Positions 52,757 to 61,576 of a DNA stretch of 64,000 nt are shown here, in pieces; positions within the stretch are counted from its first letter, which is position 1; each line of letters starts with the position of its first letter. The stretch is from Patescibacteria group bacterium (GTDB taxonomy: Bacteria > Patescibacteriota > Saccharimonadia > Saccharimonadales > UBA4665). Made by a program: the position numbers and the translations under genes. The DNA lies in assembly GCA_030272735.1 (NCBI GenBank), contig JARXKL010000003.1, positions 32,192 through 96,191 of the forward strand. Direction: 5' to 3'. The notes beneath the pieces were generated by a model, which worked only from the letters and a program-made list of their open reading frames with translations, was not told the origin of the DNA and ran no database searches.

Positions 52757-52807
52757 GTAGAGCATAAGCAGTAATCTATACCAAATAGTGTAAGCGCAAG
52801 GATATAC

Positions 52808-53842
52808 ATGAAAACTAGGGTGGCAATAAATGGTTTTGGTCGAATTGGGCGCAATGCGTTCAAAGTGGCATTCGAACGCAGCGATATGGAGATTGTGGCA
52901 ATTAACGACCTAACCGATACCAAAACACTGGCTCATCTTCTCAAGCACGATAGTAACTACGGAACGTATGGGCATAAGGTAGGCTCAGACGACAAAGGTA
53001 TTGTAGTTGATGGCAAGCATGTACCCGTCTACGCAGAAATGGACCCGAAGAATTTGCCTTGGGGCGAGCATAAGGTAGATGTTGTCATAGAGTCGACCGG
53101 TTTTTTTGTAGACCCTGCCAAAGCTCGGGCGCATATTGATGCCGGTGCAAAAAAAGTCGTTTTGAGTGCACCTGCCAAAGGTGAGGGCGCGACAACTATT
53201 GTGCTTGGTGTTAACGAAGATCAGCTCGAAACTGCGAGCGATATTATTAGCAACGCCTCCTGTACGACTAACTGTATAACACCTGTCGCAGCTGTTATAG
53301 AAAACAACTTTGGTATCGAAAAAGCCATGATGACGACTGTGCACAGCTATACCGCTAGCCAAAAACTCCAAGATGCACCCGCCAAAGATTTACGCGAAGC
53401 GCGTAATGCTGCAGAAAACATAGTGCCTACTACCACTGGAGCAAGTATTGCCGCTGGACAAGCTTTGCCAGCCCTCGTTGGAATTTTCGGTGGTTTGAGT
53501 GTCCGCGTCCCGACGCCGGTCGTTTCATTAAGTGACTTCGTTATTATCACGAAGCGTGCTGTTTCGGTCGAAGAAGTTAATGAAGCATTTAGAAAAGCCG
53601 CAAAAGAACCGTATTACCAAGGTATTTTGGCAGTCAGTGACGAGCCACTAGTCAGTGGCGATTACATCGGTAACAGCCACAGCTGCACCGTCGACCTGCT
53701 CCTGACAGCAGTTGTCGCAGGCAATATGCTTAAGGTAGTGGCTTGGTACGATAATGAATGGGGCTATAGTAACCGCCTCGTTGAAGTAGTTGCGGATACC
53801 GGTCGACTATTGCACAAAAGTGGCAGCGCCCACAAGGCTTAA
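52808..53842 (+). CDS. gap: Glyceraldehyde-3-phosphate dehydrogenase
   Basis: The 344-aa protein has the NAD-binding start RVAINGFGRIGRNAF, the catalytic SNASCTTNC with Cys152, TVHSYTASQ, and the C-terminal WYDNEWGYSNRL. It converts glyceraldehyde-3-phosphate to 1,3-bisphosphoglycerate. A typical ribosome binding site (AAGGA) is present, with a leadered transcript from the promoter at 52728. RpiB starts 3 nt after its stop, so glycolysis and the pentose phosphate steps are in one operon. Confidence 0.97.
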   Translation: MKTRVAINGFGRIGRNAFKVAFERSDMEIVAINDLTDTKTLAHLLKHDSNYGTYGHKVGSDDKGIVVDGKHVPVYAEMDPKNLPWGEHKVDVVIESTGFFVDPAKARAHIDAGAKKVVLSAPAKGEGATTIVLGVNEDQLETASDIISNASCTTNCITPVAAVIENNFGIEKAMMTTVHSYTASQKLQDAPAKDLREARNAAENIVPTTTGASIAAGQALPALVGIFGGLSVRVPTPVVSLSDFVIITKRAVSVEEVNEAFRKAAKEPYYQGILAVSDEPLVSGDYIGNSHSCTVDLLLTAVVAGNMLKVVAWYDNEWGYSNRLVEVVADTGRLLHKSGSAHKA

Positions 53843-53845
53843 AAT

Positions 53846-54292
53846 ATGAAAATTTACATGGGTTCGGACCATAACGGCTTCGAATATAAAAATCAGCTTA
53901 AAAAAGCTTTAGAGCTTGCTGGTCACGAAGTAGTCGATGAAGGCGGCTTGGCGCTCGATCCATCGGATGACTTTCCGCAATTTGCGAGTAAAGTGGTGCA
54001 CGAGTTGTTAAACGACCAATCGCCTGTTGCGCGCGGCATACTAATTTGCGGTAGCGGGCAGGGCATGTGTATGGCTGCCAACAGGTTTAAGGGCATCCGC
54101 GCCAGCCTTGCCTGGAATACTCATGAGGCTCGATCAGCGCGGAATGATGATGATAGCAACGTGCTATGCCTGTCGTCCAAATACCTTTCTTTGGAAGAGA
54201 CCGGTTCGATAATGGCAACGTTTTTGAGTACGCCATTTGCAGCAGCCGATCGCTACAAGCGCCGCATCCAACAACTCGATGAATTAGGCTAA
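53846..54292 (+). CDS. rpiB: Ribose-5-phosphate isomerase B
   Basis: The 148-aa protein carries the RpiB/LacAB signatures: MGSDHNGFEYKNQL, GILICGSGQGMCMAANRFKGIRA with catalytic Cys68, and NDDDSNVLCLSSKYLS. It interconverts ribose-5-phosphate and ribulose-5-phosphate. It sits 3 nt after gap and 4 nt before the epimerase gene, a tight operon. Confidence 0.95.
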   Translation: MKIYMGSDHNGFEYKNQLKKALELAGHEVVDEGGLALDPSDDFPQFASKVVHELLNDQSPVARGILICGSGQGMCMAANRFKGIRASLAWNTHEARSARNDDDSNVLCLSSKYLSLEETGSIMATFLSTPFAAADRYKRRIQQLDELG

Positions 54293-54296
54293 TCAT

Positions 54297-54935
54297 ATGG
54301 CGACAATATGCCCCACCGTGACCGCCTTTAGCGAACACGAATATAAGGAGCAGATAGAGCGTTTACAGCCGTTTGCCAGGCGCGTGCACATAGATCTTAT
54401 GGATGGAGAATTTGCTCCAACCATGTCGCCAGCTATCGACAAGGTTTGGTGGCCGCACGAATTTACTGCAGATATTCACTTGATGTATCAGAGGCCAATG
54501 GAACATCTTGAAATATTAATAAAATTGAAACCGCATATGGTGGTGATCCATAACGAAGCAGATGTTCACCATATGCATTTTGCTGCGGCCTTACATAGGC
54601 ACGGCATTAAAACCGGCCTAGCTATTTTGCATGACACGCCAATTGAATACGCGTATCAGATCATGCATTCTTTCGATCATATCCTAGTTTTTAGTGGTCA
54701 TTTAGGACACCACGGCGGTGAAGCAGATCTCGGCTTGCTCGATAAAGTGCGCAAAATTCAAGAACATCACCCCGATGCAGAAATAGGTTGGGACGGCGGC
54801 ATAAACGCCGAAAACGCCACCCAACTGATGAATGCTGGTGTCGATGTCCTTAATGTAGGCGGGTTTATTCAGAAGGCCGACGTACCAGCGGTTGCTTATG
54901 AACAGCTGCAAAGCCTTAATAGAGGTCACCATTAG
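54297..54935 (+). CDS. rpe: Ribulose-phosphate 3-epimerase-like protein
   Basis: The 212-aa TIM-barrel protein has Rpe features: ICPTVTA at strand 1, VHIDLMDGEFAPTMS (metal-binding HxDxxDG), HLMYQRPMEHLEIL, and WDGGINAENATQLMNAGVDVLNVGGFI (phosphate loop). The motif order matches D-ribulose-5-phosphate 3-epimerase, though it is divergent (metal-site variants HLM and HHH stretches), so allulose-type epimerases remain possible. Its position between rpiB and the transketolase genes supports the pentose phosphate role. Confidence 0.88.
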   Translation: MATICPTVTAFSEHEYKEQIERLQPFARRVHIDLMDGEFAPTMSPAIDKVWWPHEFTADIHLMYQRPMEHLEILIKLKPHMVVIHNEADVHHMHFAAALHRHGIKTGLAILHDTPIEYAYQIMHSFDHILVFSGHLGHHGGEADLGLLDKVRKIQEHHPDAEIGWDGGINAENATQLMNAGVDVLNVGGFIQKADVPAVAYEQLQSLNRGHH

Positions 54936-54980
54936 CGTCGGCTTGATCAGATATAGAATTGATCTATAATCATAAACAAT

Positions 54981-55841
54981 ATGACAAAACAAACTTTAAC
55001 GATCGAACAGCTCGAACTAAAGGCTAATGATATCCGTGAAGATATCATAAAGATGCTCGAGCACGCCGGGAGTGGTCATAGTGCTGGTCCCTTAGGTCTC
55101 GCAGATATTTTCACCGCGTTATATTTCGATGTGATGAACCACGACCCTAAGAATGTTGAGTGGGAAGAGCGGGACATTATGCTGCTCAGTAATGGACACT
55201 GCGTACCTGTTCGCTACGCTACAATGGCGCACGCCGGTTATTTCCCTATAAAAGAGTTGCTTACACTGCGCCAATTTGGTTCTCGGCTGCAGGGCCATCC
55301 TGAGCGGACGCGTTTACCAGGCCTTGAAAACACCAGTGGACCCCTTGGTTGTGGCCTCAGCCAAGCCGCCGGTATGTCTCTGGCGATGCGCATGAACGAT
55401 CAGCATAACCGCTGGATTTACGTGGTAATGGGTGACGGTGAACTTAACGAAGGCAATATTTGGGAAGGCGCTATGCTCGCCGGCAAAGAGAAGCTTGGCA
55501 ATATCATCGGCATTATAGACCGAAACAACATACAAATAGATGGCCCCACTGAGCAGGTAATGCCGCTCGAAGACCTCAAAGGCAAATGGGAAGCCTTCGG
55601 CTGGCATGTCCTTGAAATAAACGGCAACGATATTGAAGCTATTATTGATGCTTGCGCCATGGGTCGGGCTATTCACGACAAACCAGTGATGATTATTGCG
55701 CATACAATTCCCGGAAAGGGTGTCGATTTTATGGAGAATGATTTCCATTGGCATGGCATGCCACCAAACCGTGAGCAGGCTAAGAAAGCCCTTCACGAAC
55801 TTCGTACTCTGGGCGGCAAAATCAGAGGTGAACATGAATAA
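54981..55841 (+). CDS. Transketolase, N-terminal (ThDP pyrophosphate-binding) subunit
   Basis: The 286-aa protein is the PP-domain half of a split transketolase: HAGSGHSAGPLG, LSNGHCVP, GHPERTRLPGLENTSGPLGCGLSQAAG, and the ThDP motif GDGELNEG...IIDRNN (151-183). It needs the C-terminal subunit (56139-57107) to form an active site. TATAAT (54965-54970) with TTGATC upstream ends 10 nt before the ATG, a very short leader. The end of the gene overlaps the small membrane protein gene by 8 nt. Confidence 0.95.
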   Translation: MTKQTLTIEQLELKANDIREDIIKMLEHAGSGHSAGPLGLADIFTALYFDVMNHDPKNVEWEERDIMLLSNGHCVPVRYATMAHAGYFPIKELLTLRQFGSRLQGHPERTRLPGLENTSGPLGCGLSQAAGMSLAMRMNDQHNRWIYVVMGDGELNEGNIWEGAMLAGKEKLGNIIGIIDRNNIQIDGPTEQVMPLEDLKGKWEAFGWHVLEINGNDIEAIIDACAMGRAIHDKPVMIIAHTIPGKGVDFMENDFHWHGMPPNREQAKKALHELRTLGGKIRGEHE

Positions 55842-56142
55842 GTTGAAACGTAACGACAAGGGTCAGTTCGCGAAAGACCGCTCTCCGAAAGTTTTAGTAT
55901 TTAGTTGGTTAAGCACGCTACTGAGTGTTATTTTACTCTACATTACGAGCCGCGCAGTTATGTCGACAATCGGCAGTTTCCGTTCTTGTGACGCTAATAG
56001 TAGCGGACTTATTGTGCGCGACTGCGGCAAACACTCACTCAATTTTGGCGATATTGTCATTTTGGCATTATTTGTTGCTGCGGCCGCGCTGACGGTTAGC
56101 GCATTTACCGCGTCTTTACGAATTACTCGGAGGACCGCATGA
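55834..56142 (+). CDS. Small two-helix membrane protein between the transketolase subunits
   Basis: The 102-aa protein starts at ATG 55834 with AGAGGTG just upstream. It has a basic cytoplasmic start (MNKLKRNDKGQFAKDRSPK), one helix at about 20-42, a short outer loop with two Cys (RSCDANSSGLIVRDCGKH), and a second helix at about 70-92, ending in an Arg-rich tail. It overlaps the transketolase N-half by 8 nt (ATGAATAA) and the C-half by ATGA, so all three are co-translated. No family is recognised. Confidence 0.72.
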   Translation: MNKLKRNDKGQFAKDRSPKVLVFSWLSTLLSVILLYITSRAVMSTIGSFRSCDANSSGLIVRDCGKHSLNFGDIVILALFVAAAALTVSAFTASLRITRRTA

Positions 56143-57107
56143 ACATACACCTTATAGATATACACGGCGATATTGAGCAGCTGCCGATCCGTAAAGGCTT
56201 TGGGAAAGGACTGTTAGAAGCAGGAAAGCGCGACGTAAACGTTGTGGCCGCCTGCGCAGATCTTACTGATTCAACTCAAATGAGCTTATTTAAAGCAGAA
56301 TTTCCTGATCGTTTTGTAGAAATAGGCGTGGCAGAGCAAAACTTAGTAACTGTTGGTTCTGGTCTAGCCGCCATGGGTAAAATTCCGTTCGTGTCATCAT
56401 ACGCGGCTTTTAGCCCGGGCCGAAATTGGGAGCAAATACGCACCACTATCTGTTTGAACGATCGACCCGTGAAAGTAGTGGGCTCCCATGCGGGTGTTAG
56501 CGTTGGGCCAGACGGCGCAACTCACCAGATGTTGGAAGACATAGCCCTCATGCGAGTGCTACCGAACATGGTTGTCATTGCCCCCGGGGATGCCGTGGAG
56601 GCAGAAAAGGCAACTTTAGCCATGGCCACCGACAACCGACCAACGTATTTACGTCTTGCCCGTGAAGCCACTCCTGTTATAACCACGGCGGACACACCAT
56701 TCAAGATCGGCGATGCCTATGTTTTCAAGCCTGGTAACGATGTAACGCTCATAACCACCGGTACTATGACCTATCAAGCGCTCTTGGCAGCGGACTTGCT
56801 ACAGAAAGACGGCATTTCGGCCGAAGTCATCCATGTTCCAACCATCAAGCCGCTCGATGCCAAAACCATACTCGCAAGCGTCAGAAAAACAGGTGCTGTT
56901 GTAACGGCTGAAGAAGGTCAAATTATTGGCGGCCTTGGCGGTGCAATCGCCGAACTGCTCGCAGAAGAATGCCCAACCCCCATGAAGCGCATCGGCATGC
57001 TCGACCGCTTCGGTGAATCAGGCGCGCCTAACGAGCTCTTAGAGCACTTCGGCCTCGACGCCAAGCACATCCGCCTAGCCGCCCACTCTGTCACCGACCG
57101 TAAGTAG
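56139..57107 (+). CDS. Transketolase, C-terminal (pyrimidine-binding) subunit
   Basis: The 322-aa protein has the Pyr domain and C-terminal domain of transketolase: ADLTDSTQMSLFKAEFPDRFVEIGVAEQNLVTVGSGLAAMGKIPFVSSYAAF (catalytic Glu in VAEQN), GVSVGPDGATHQMLEDIALMR, and VVTAEEGQIIGGLGGAI. It completes the split enzyme with the N-subunit. Its ATG overlaps the TGA of the intervening membrane protein gene. Confidence 0.95.
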   Translation: MNIHLIDIHGDIEQLPIRKGFGKGLLEAGKRDVNVVAACADLTDSTQMSLFKAEFPDRFVEIGVAEQNLVTVGSGLAAMGKIPFVSSYAAFSPGRNWEQIRTTICLNDRPVKVVGSHAGVSVGPDGATHQMLEDIALMRVLPNMVVIAPGDAVEAEKATLAMATDNRPTYLRLAREATPVITTADTPFKIGDAYVFKPGNDVTLITTGTMTYQALLAADLLQKDGISAEVIHVPTIKPLDAKTILASVRKTGAVVTAEEGQIIGGLGGAIAELLAEECPTPMKRIGMLDRFGESGAPNELLEHFGLDAKHIRLAAHSVTDRK

Positions 57108-57109
57108 CA

Positions 57110-57544
57110 TTACTGCGGTAAGCGTTGAACGACAATAACTGCCTCTGCTGTTTCCAGGCCATAATCATCGTGCTTGAAACCTTTAGTGATGGTGAGTAAA
57201 TCTTCAACTTCATCATATCCATAGTCAGCATATTCCTCATAGCTGGTATCTTTAAGCGCTAATTCCACACCACATACAGTACTCGTAGTTAAAAATTTCA
57301 GTTGATTCTCTTTTTCAACAATTAAATTATTAAGTGCCATTTCTGTTGTGTTAAATTCGACCTGGTAACAAAAAAGTCCATTCTCGAAATTCTCTCTAAA
57401 TGTATCATCTGCTACCAGATTCATTTTCATATTGAACATTATGTGCCTGCCCAACCCCGTCAGCACCTGTAGGGTCAGCTCTGGGGACAGCGAGGGGATA
57501 GTAAAATTACTCTCTTCAAAAGGGTTTTCCATAGTTTTGGGCAT
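57110..57544 (-). CDS. Hypothetical protein
   Basis: The 144-aa protein starts at ATG 57544, 6 nt after a minus-strand TATAAA (57556-57551), so it is leaderless. It is acidic, mixed alpha/beta, without signal or membrane segments. No motif is recognised. The gene sits between tktC (2 nt between stops) and fba, reading in the opposite direction. Confidence 0.6.
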   Translation of the reverse strand: MPKTMENPFEESNFTIPSLSPELTLQVLTGLGRHIMFNMKMNLVADDTFRENFENGLFCYQVEFNTTEMALNNLIVEKENQLKFLTTSTVCGVELALKDTSYEEYADYGYDEVEDLLTITKGFKHDDYGLETAEAVIVVQRLPQ

Positions 57545-57635
57545 AAACTATTTATAACATACTTAATAAATAACCGCAATTATATGTGGGTTGCCAAATA
57601 TATGTATTTTTAGCACAAGCGGTTATACTGTGGCT

Positions 57636-58553
57636 ATGCCTTTAACCCTCAATGAAATCCGAAGAAACTGTGAGCAAGCCCGCTTACGAATGCAGCAAGC
57701 CCGCGACGAAGGCTGGGCTTTTGGAGCCTTTAATCTCGATGATCAAGCGACGCTCAAAGCCGTAGTGCAAGCTGCAGTAGCTAAAAATGCACCAGTACTC
57801 GTTGAAGTTAGCCAGGGCGAAGTTGACGACATCGGCCTCGATAATGTCCGTGACATGGTCGATAACATGAAATATACATACGGCGCTGAGATCTACGTTA
57901 ACCTTGATCACAGCCCGAATGTTGAGGCAGCGAAAGATGGCATAGAAGCTGGATTCGAATTTATCCATATAGATGTAAGCCAATCAAACCACGACGCAAC
58001 TGAAGAAGAAATTGTCGCCGCGACTCTCGATGTTGTAGAATATGCACGATTAACTGGTGCATTAGTTGAGAGTGAACCCCACTATTTTGGTGGCAGCTCC
58101 AACGTACACGAAGAAGAAATTGACTATGACACAATCAAAAAGACCTTTAGTACTCCTGAAGGCATGAAAGCATTCGTTGACGCTACCGGCATTGACACCT
58201 ATGCAGCGGCCATCGGTAATTTGCATGGTAAATATCCCGTGCCGAAGATACTTGATCTCGAGCTGCTACAGAAGCTTCGCGACGCTAGCGATGCATACAT
58301 TAGTTTGCACGGTGGCAGCGGAACGCCCGGGCACTATTTCCAGGATGCAGTGCGCATTGGGGTCACTAAGATAAATATCAATAGTGATATGAGATATGCT
58401 TATCGAACTACTTTAGACAAAGTACTTGCCGAGAATCCTAAAGAGTATTCCGTTGCAAAATTAATCAATAAACACGTTCTCCCTGAAGTACAAAAAGTCG
58501 TCGAAAGTAAACTCGAAGACTTCAATAGCGCGGGTAAAGCAGTAGCCGTTTAG
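57636..58553 (+). CDS. fba: Class II fructose-bisphosphate aldolase
   Basis: The start is ATG 57636, 6 nt after TATACT (57624-57629). The 305-aa protein has class II FBA features: WAFGAFNLDDQATLKAVVQAA, YVNLDHSPNVEAAKDGIEAGFEFIHIDVSQ (catalytic Asp and metal His), GALVESEPHYFGG, AAAIGNLHGKYP, ISLHGGSGTPGHYFQDAVRIGVTKININSDMR. It cleaves fructose-1,6-bisphosphate into DHAP and GAP, and possibly sedoheptulose-1,7-bisphosphate. Confidence 0.93.
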   Translation: MPLTLNEIRRNCEQARLRMQQARDEGWAFGAFNLDDQATLKAVVQAAVAKNAPVLVEVSQGEVDDIGLDNVRDMVDNMKYTYGAEIYVNLDHSPNVEAAKDGIEAGFEFIHIDVSQSNHDATEEEIVAATLDVVEYARLTGALVESEPHYFGGSSNVHEEEIDYDTIKKTFSTPEGMKAFVDATGIDTYAAAIGNLHGKYPVPKILDLELLQKLRDASDAYISLHGGSGTPGHYFQDAVRIGVTKININSDMRYAYRTTLDKVLAENPKEYSVAKLINKHVLPEVQKVVESKLEDFNSAGKAVAV

Positions 58554-58563
58554 CAATTAGGCT

Positions 58564-58588
58564 AGTGTATTCACATTCGTGATACACT
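58564..58588. repeat. Imperfect inverted repeat between fba and the kinase gene
   Basis: AGTGTA-T-TCAC / GTGA-TACACT (58564-58588) forms a 10-bp stem with one bulged T and a 4-nt loop. No U-tract follows. The right arm includes TACACT, a possible -10 of the kinase gene, so this may be an operator. Confidence 0.35.
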
Positions 58589-58623
58589 AATACCATAAGC
58601 AAAATACACAAGGGGTGGGACCA

Positions 58624-59628
58624 GTGGCACAACAACCAGAAATAATCTGTATCGGCGATATTGTGACCGACGCATTCATTAAACTTATCGACGATAAGGC
58701 AGTTACTTATCATAACGATCAGGGTAAATGGTTGGCAATGCAGTTCGGCACCAAATTGCCCTTTGATCATGCTGAGATTCTTGAGGCAGTTGGCAATGCC
58801 GCAAATGCCGCAGTAGCTTTTACCCGCTTAGGCCTCACTACCGCATTCGTGACAAATGTTGGTGACGACGCGCATGGCCGCGATATGGTCAGCGCACTCC
58901 AAAAAGAAAATATTGATACCCGTTTTGTAAGGATTAATGCCGGTAAAAAGAGCAATTACCATTACGTACTTTGGTATAAAGAAGAGCGAACAATTCTTAT
59001 CAAACATGAGGAATACGACTACCATTGGCCGCATTTACGCCCTGACGAAACACCAAAATGGGTCTACTTCAGCTCAATAAGCGACCACGCAATTGAATAC
59101 CATGATCAAGTTTGTGAATGGCTTGAGCAAAACCCTGACATCAAATTAGCTTTCCAGCCCGGAACTTTCCAAATGCAGGCCGGCACCGATCGTTTGAAGC
59201 ACTTGTATGCCCGGAGTGAAGTCGCCATATTAAATCGTGAAGAAGCAGTATTCGTGACGGGCGGCGACTACGACAACCTCCATGATCTCCTTGACCGAAT
59301 GCACGGTCTGGGAGTTAAAATTGCCGTAATAACAGATGGGCCAGACGGCGCGTATGCCAGTGATGGCTCTCAACGCCTCAAGATGCCACTCTATCCTGAT
59401 CCATCACCTCCGAAAGAACGTACAGGGGCAGGGGATGCCTTTGCGTCTACATTTGTTGCAGCCTTAGCCAAAGGTAATTCGTTAGAAGGAGCGTTGCAGT
59501 GGGCACCAATTAATTCGATGAATGTTGTCCAACATACTGGTGCCCAAGCTGGATTGCTCAACGAAGAGTCTATCGAGCACTATCTTAAGAACTCGCCACA
59601 CGACTATCGACCAACTCCGATGGAATAA
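58624..59628 (+). CDS. PfkB-family carbohydrate kinase
   Basis: I start it at GTG 58624, 8 nt after AGGGG; a GTG three codons upstream overlaps that site. The 334-aa protein is a ribokinase-fold enzyme: N-terminal IICIGDIVTDAF, AVGNAANAAVAFTRLG, and the C-terminal signature KERTGAGDAFASTFVAALAKG with catalytic Asp in GAGD. The substrate (fructose-6-phosphate, sedoheptulose-7-phosphate, ribose, nucleoside) cannot be read from motifs. Its place after fba and the transketolase genes suggests a sugar-phosphate kinase of the same pathway. Confidence 0.9.
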   Translation: MAQQPEIICIGDIVTDAFIKLIDDKAVTYHNDQGKWLAMQFGTKLPFDHAEILEAVGNAANAAVAFTRLGLTTAFVTNVGDDAHGRDMVSALQKENIDTRFVRINAGKKSNYHYVLWYKEERTILIKHEEYDYHWPHLRPDETPKWVYFSSISDHAIEYHDQVCEWLEQNPDIKLAFQPGTFQMQAGTDRLKHLYARSEVAILNREEAVFVTGGDYDNLHDLLDRMHGLGVKIAVITDGPDGAYASDGSQRLKMPLYPDPSPPKERTGAGDAFASTFVAALAKGNSLEGALQWAPINSMNVVQHTGAQAGLLNEESIEHYLKNSPHDYRPTPME

Positions 59629-59751
59629 AGATCGCACGCAAATGCAAATTAGTATTATATGGCTACCTTTTTATACACGCTTATGGTAATCTTATAACAG
59701 TAGTCACATGGGTAATACCACTAAATACTGAAATACTCTGGAAACAAAAAA

Positions 59752-60996
59752 ATGACACGATTCCTATCAACTTCTCTTCAGGCACAAGAGCCGTTTTTTA
59801 GACTGGGTCTACAGCAGCTAGAAGCAGCTAACGGCCATCCTAATACGGACATACATCTTACAATGGATGTGATGCACAAAAGCAAACGTAAGCTGCTTGA
59901 ACTTGATTTAGACCCGAAAGATACGACTCCTGAAGAGTTATTTCACGCATTGGAGGTAAAAGTATCAATAGACGACAAGCGCCTAAGCCGCACATTGCAG
60001 ACGCTCGCTGCCACGCATGTTTCTGCAGAAGCGGATATAACCGCTGGTCTGGTGCACGCCCTCAACGATCTACCAGATAGCAAACGTTGTTTTGCTATAA
60101 AGCAGAGTGCTATGAAGAGTATACTCAAAAAAATGCCACCTAAAAAAGCCATGAAGCGTTTGGGCTATCGTTCTATCGATTCACTGTTAAAAAATGAAAC
60201 TGTCGTAACCATTATGGCAACCAGCTGGCTTACAGAGGGCACTACTTGGCAACAAAAGTTACTAGATAGCTATAAGAAACTCCGCCCAAGCGACTTTGAG
60301 GTTCGTAATATGACGCTTACTACACTCGCAAGCAAGCGCTGGACGACAATAGCTGAAGATATTGTCGGCCGTTCAAAGCACACTATTTTGCCGTTCAAGG
60401 AACTTGGAGCGGTTGTTATTTTGCCCTTACCACAAACTGCTCCTAAGGGGACTGTCATGTTGAGCTTAACCATGGCTTTACACCAGATGAATGAAATCCG
60501 CGCATGTAGCAGCTTTTTGAAATTGTCTCAGATGCGCGGCGACTTTGGTTGCGTAGTGAAGTCTATCGCAGTAAGTGAGCCTGTGTTAACTTCGTCTGTG
60601 CTCGACCGTCCCGTGCCGTGGCATTTGGTGCAGCGTTATTATGCACGCCTCAATGATCGATTCCACGAAGCTATATTTGAGCCCCATATGCAGCTTGAAG
60701 ATATGATCTGGACTCCCATTGAGCAAGCATTGAGCCATATTGATCCTTCGCTCAAGTTCTGGGAAGATTCGGCTCATCTCGGCGTAATGCATAATGATAA
60801 GCCAGTGTCGTTGCATGTTATTGACGCTGCGCTGAACTACTGCAACAAAATTGCATTTTCCGAAAGAGTTACACAGTATTTCCAGGTTGCTCTTTGGCAC
60901 GAATTATTGCTCGGTTATCTGCGTCATGATTACGTTGAGCAGTCAGTTTTCAAAGAATTACAGCCATCACTAGCAACAGAATTAGCATTAGCGTAA
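59752..60996 (+). CDS. Protein of unknown function
   Basis: The 414-aa protein is largely helical with no signal peptide or membrane segments. Basic patches (KKMPPKKAMKR, HKSKRKLLEL) and several conserved-looking stretches (LPFKELGAVVILPLP, TMALHQMNEIRACSSFLKL) are visible, but I cannot place it in a family. The 123-bp upstream gap contains no clear promoter or ribosome binding site. The next gene (LOG family) starts 13 nt after its stop, so they may share a transcript. Confidence 0.7.
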   Translation: MTRFLSTSLQAQEPFFRLGLQQLEAANGHPNTDIHLTMDVMHKSKRKLLELDLDPKDTTPEELFHALEVKVSIDDKRLSRTLQTLAATHVSAEADITAGLVHALNDLPDSKRCFAIKQSAMKSILKKMPPKKAMKRLGYRSIDSLLKNETVVTIMATSWLTEGTTWQQKLLDSYKKLRPSDFEVRNMTLTTLASKRWTTIAEDIVGRSKHTILPFKELGAVVILPLPQTAPKGTVMLSLTMALHQMNEIRACSSFLKLSQMRGDFGCVVKSIAVSEPVLTSSVLDRPVPWHLVQRYYARLNDRFHEAIFEPHMQLEDMIWTPIEQALSHIDPSLKFWEDSAHLGVMHNDKPVSLHVIDAALNYCNKIAFSERVTQYFQVALWHELLLGYLRHDYVEQSVFKELQPSLATELALA

Positions 60997-61009
60997 AGTA
61001 GAGGAATAT

Positions 61010-61576
61010 ATGTATCAGATTTGTGTTTCAGGAGCAGCCAAAGGCGACAGCGTTGAAGAAGGCAAAGAGTTAGCTCGTGCGCTCGGTGCTTCGATTGCCA
61101 AAGCTGGCCACTCACTTATGACCGGTGCCACCATAGGACTGCCAAATTATGCAGCCGAAGGCTATAAAGCTGCCGGCGGAACAATGAGCGTCGGGTTAAG
61201 TCCTGCTGCCTCCAAAATTGAACACGTCATGAAGTACCGGCTGCCAGTGTTGGCATACGATACTATTTTATATACCGGGCTACATTATGTCGGACGTGAC
61301 ACGCTCCTTATTACTTCGAGCGATGCCGTCGTAAGTATTGGTGGCCGTCTAGGCACACTCCACGAGTTTACCATTGCTATGGAAACAGATACGCCTATTG
61401 GCTTTTTGCAGGGTGCAGGCGGCGTCAGTGAGCAGATTCAAGACCTTATGGCTTTGGCACATCCGCTGCGGGCTGGCTCTATGGTTACCTTTAATGAGTC
61501 ATCCGACGAGCTCATGAAGGAGTTGGAAGACCACCTCGATAAAGAACACATCAAATATAAAGATTTATATCAATAG
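61010..61576 (+). CDS. LOG / lysine-decarboxylase-like nucleotide-binding protein
   Basis: The 188-aa protein has a Rossmann-like SLOG fold: ICVSGAAKGDSVEEGKELARALGASIAKAGHSLMTGA, and the signature GGRLGTLHEF (GGxGTxxE-type). LOG proteins cleave ribose-5-phosphate from nucleoside monophosphates; TIGR00725-type relatives are also possible. AGAGGA precedes the ATG. The next gene begins directly after the TAG. Confidence 0.82.
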   Translation: MYQICVSGAAKGDSVEEGKELARALGASIAKAGHSLMTGATIGLPNYAAEGYKAAGGTMSVGLSPAASKIEHVMKYRLPVLAYDTILYTGLHYVGRDTLLITSSDAVVSIGGRLGTLHEFTIAMETDTPIGFLQGAGGVSEQIQDLMALAHPLRAGSMVTFNESSDELMKELEDHLDKEHIKYKDLYQ

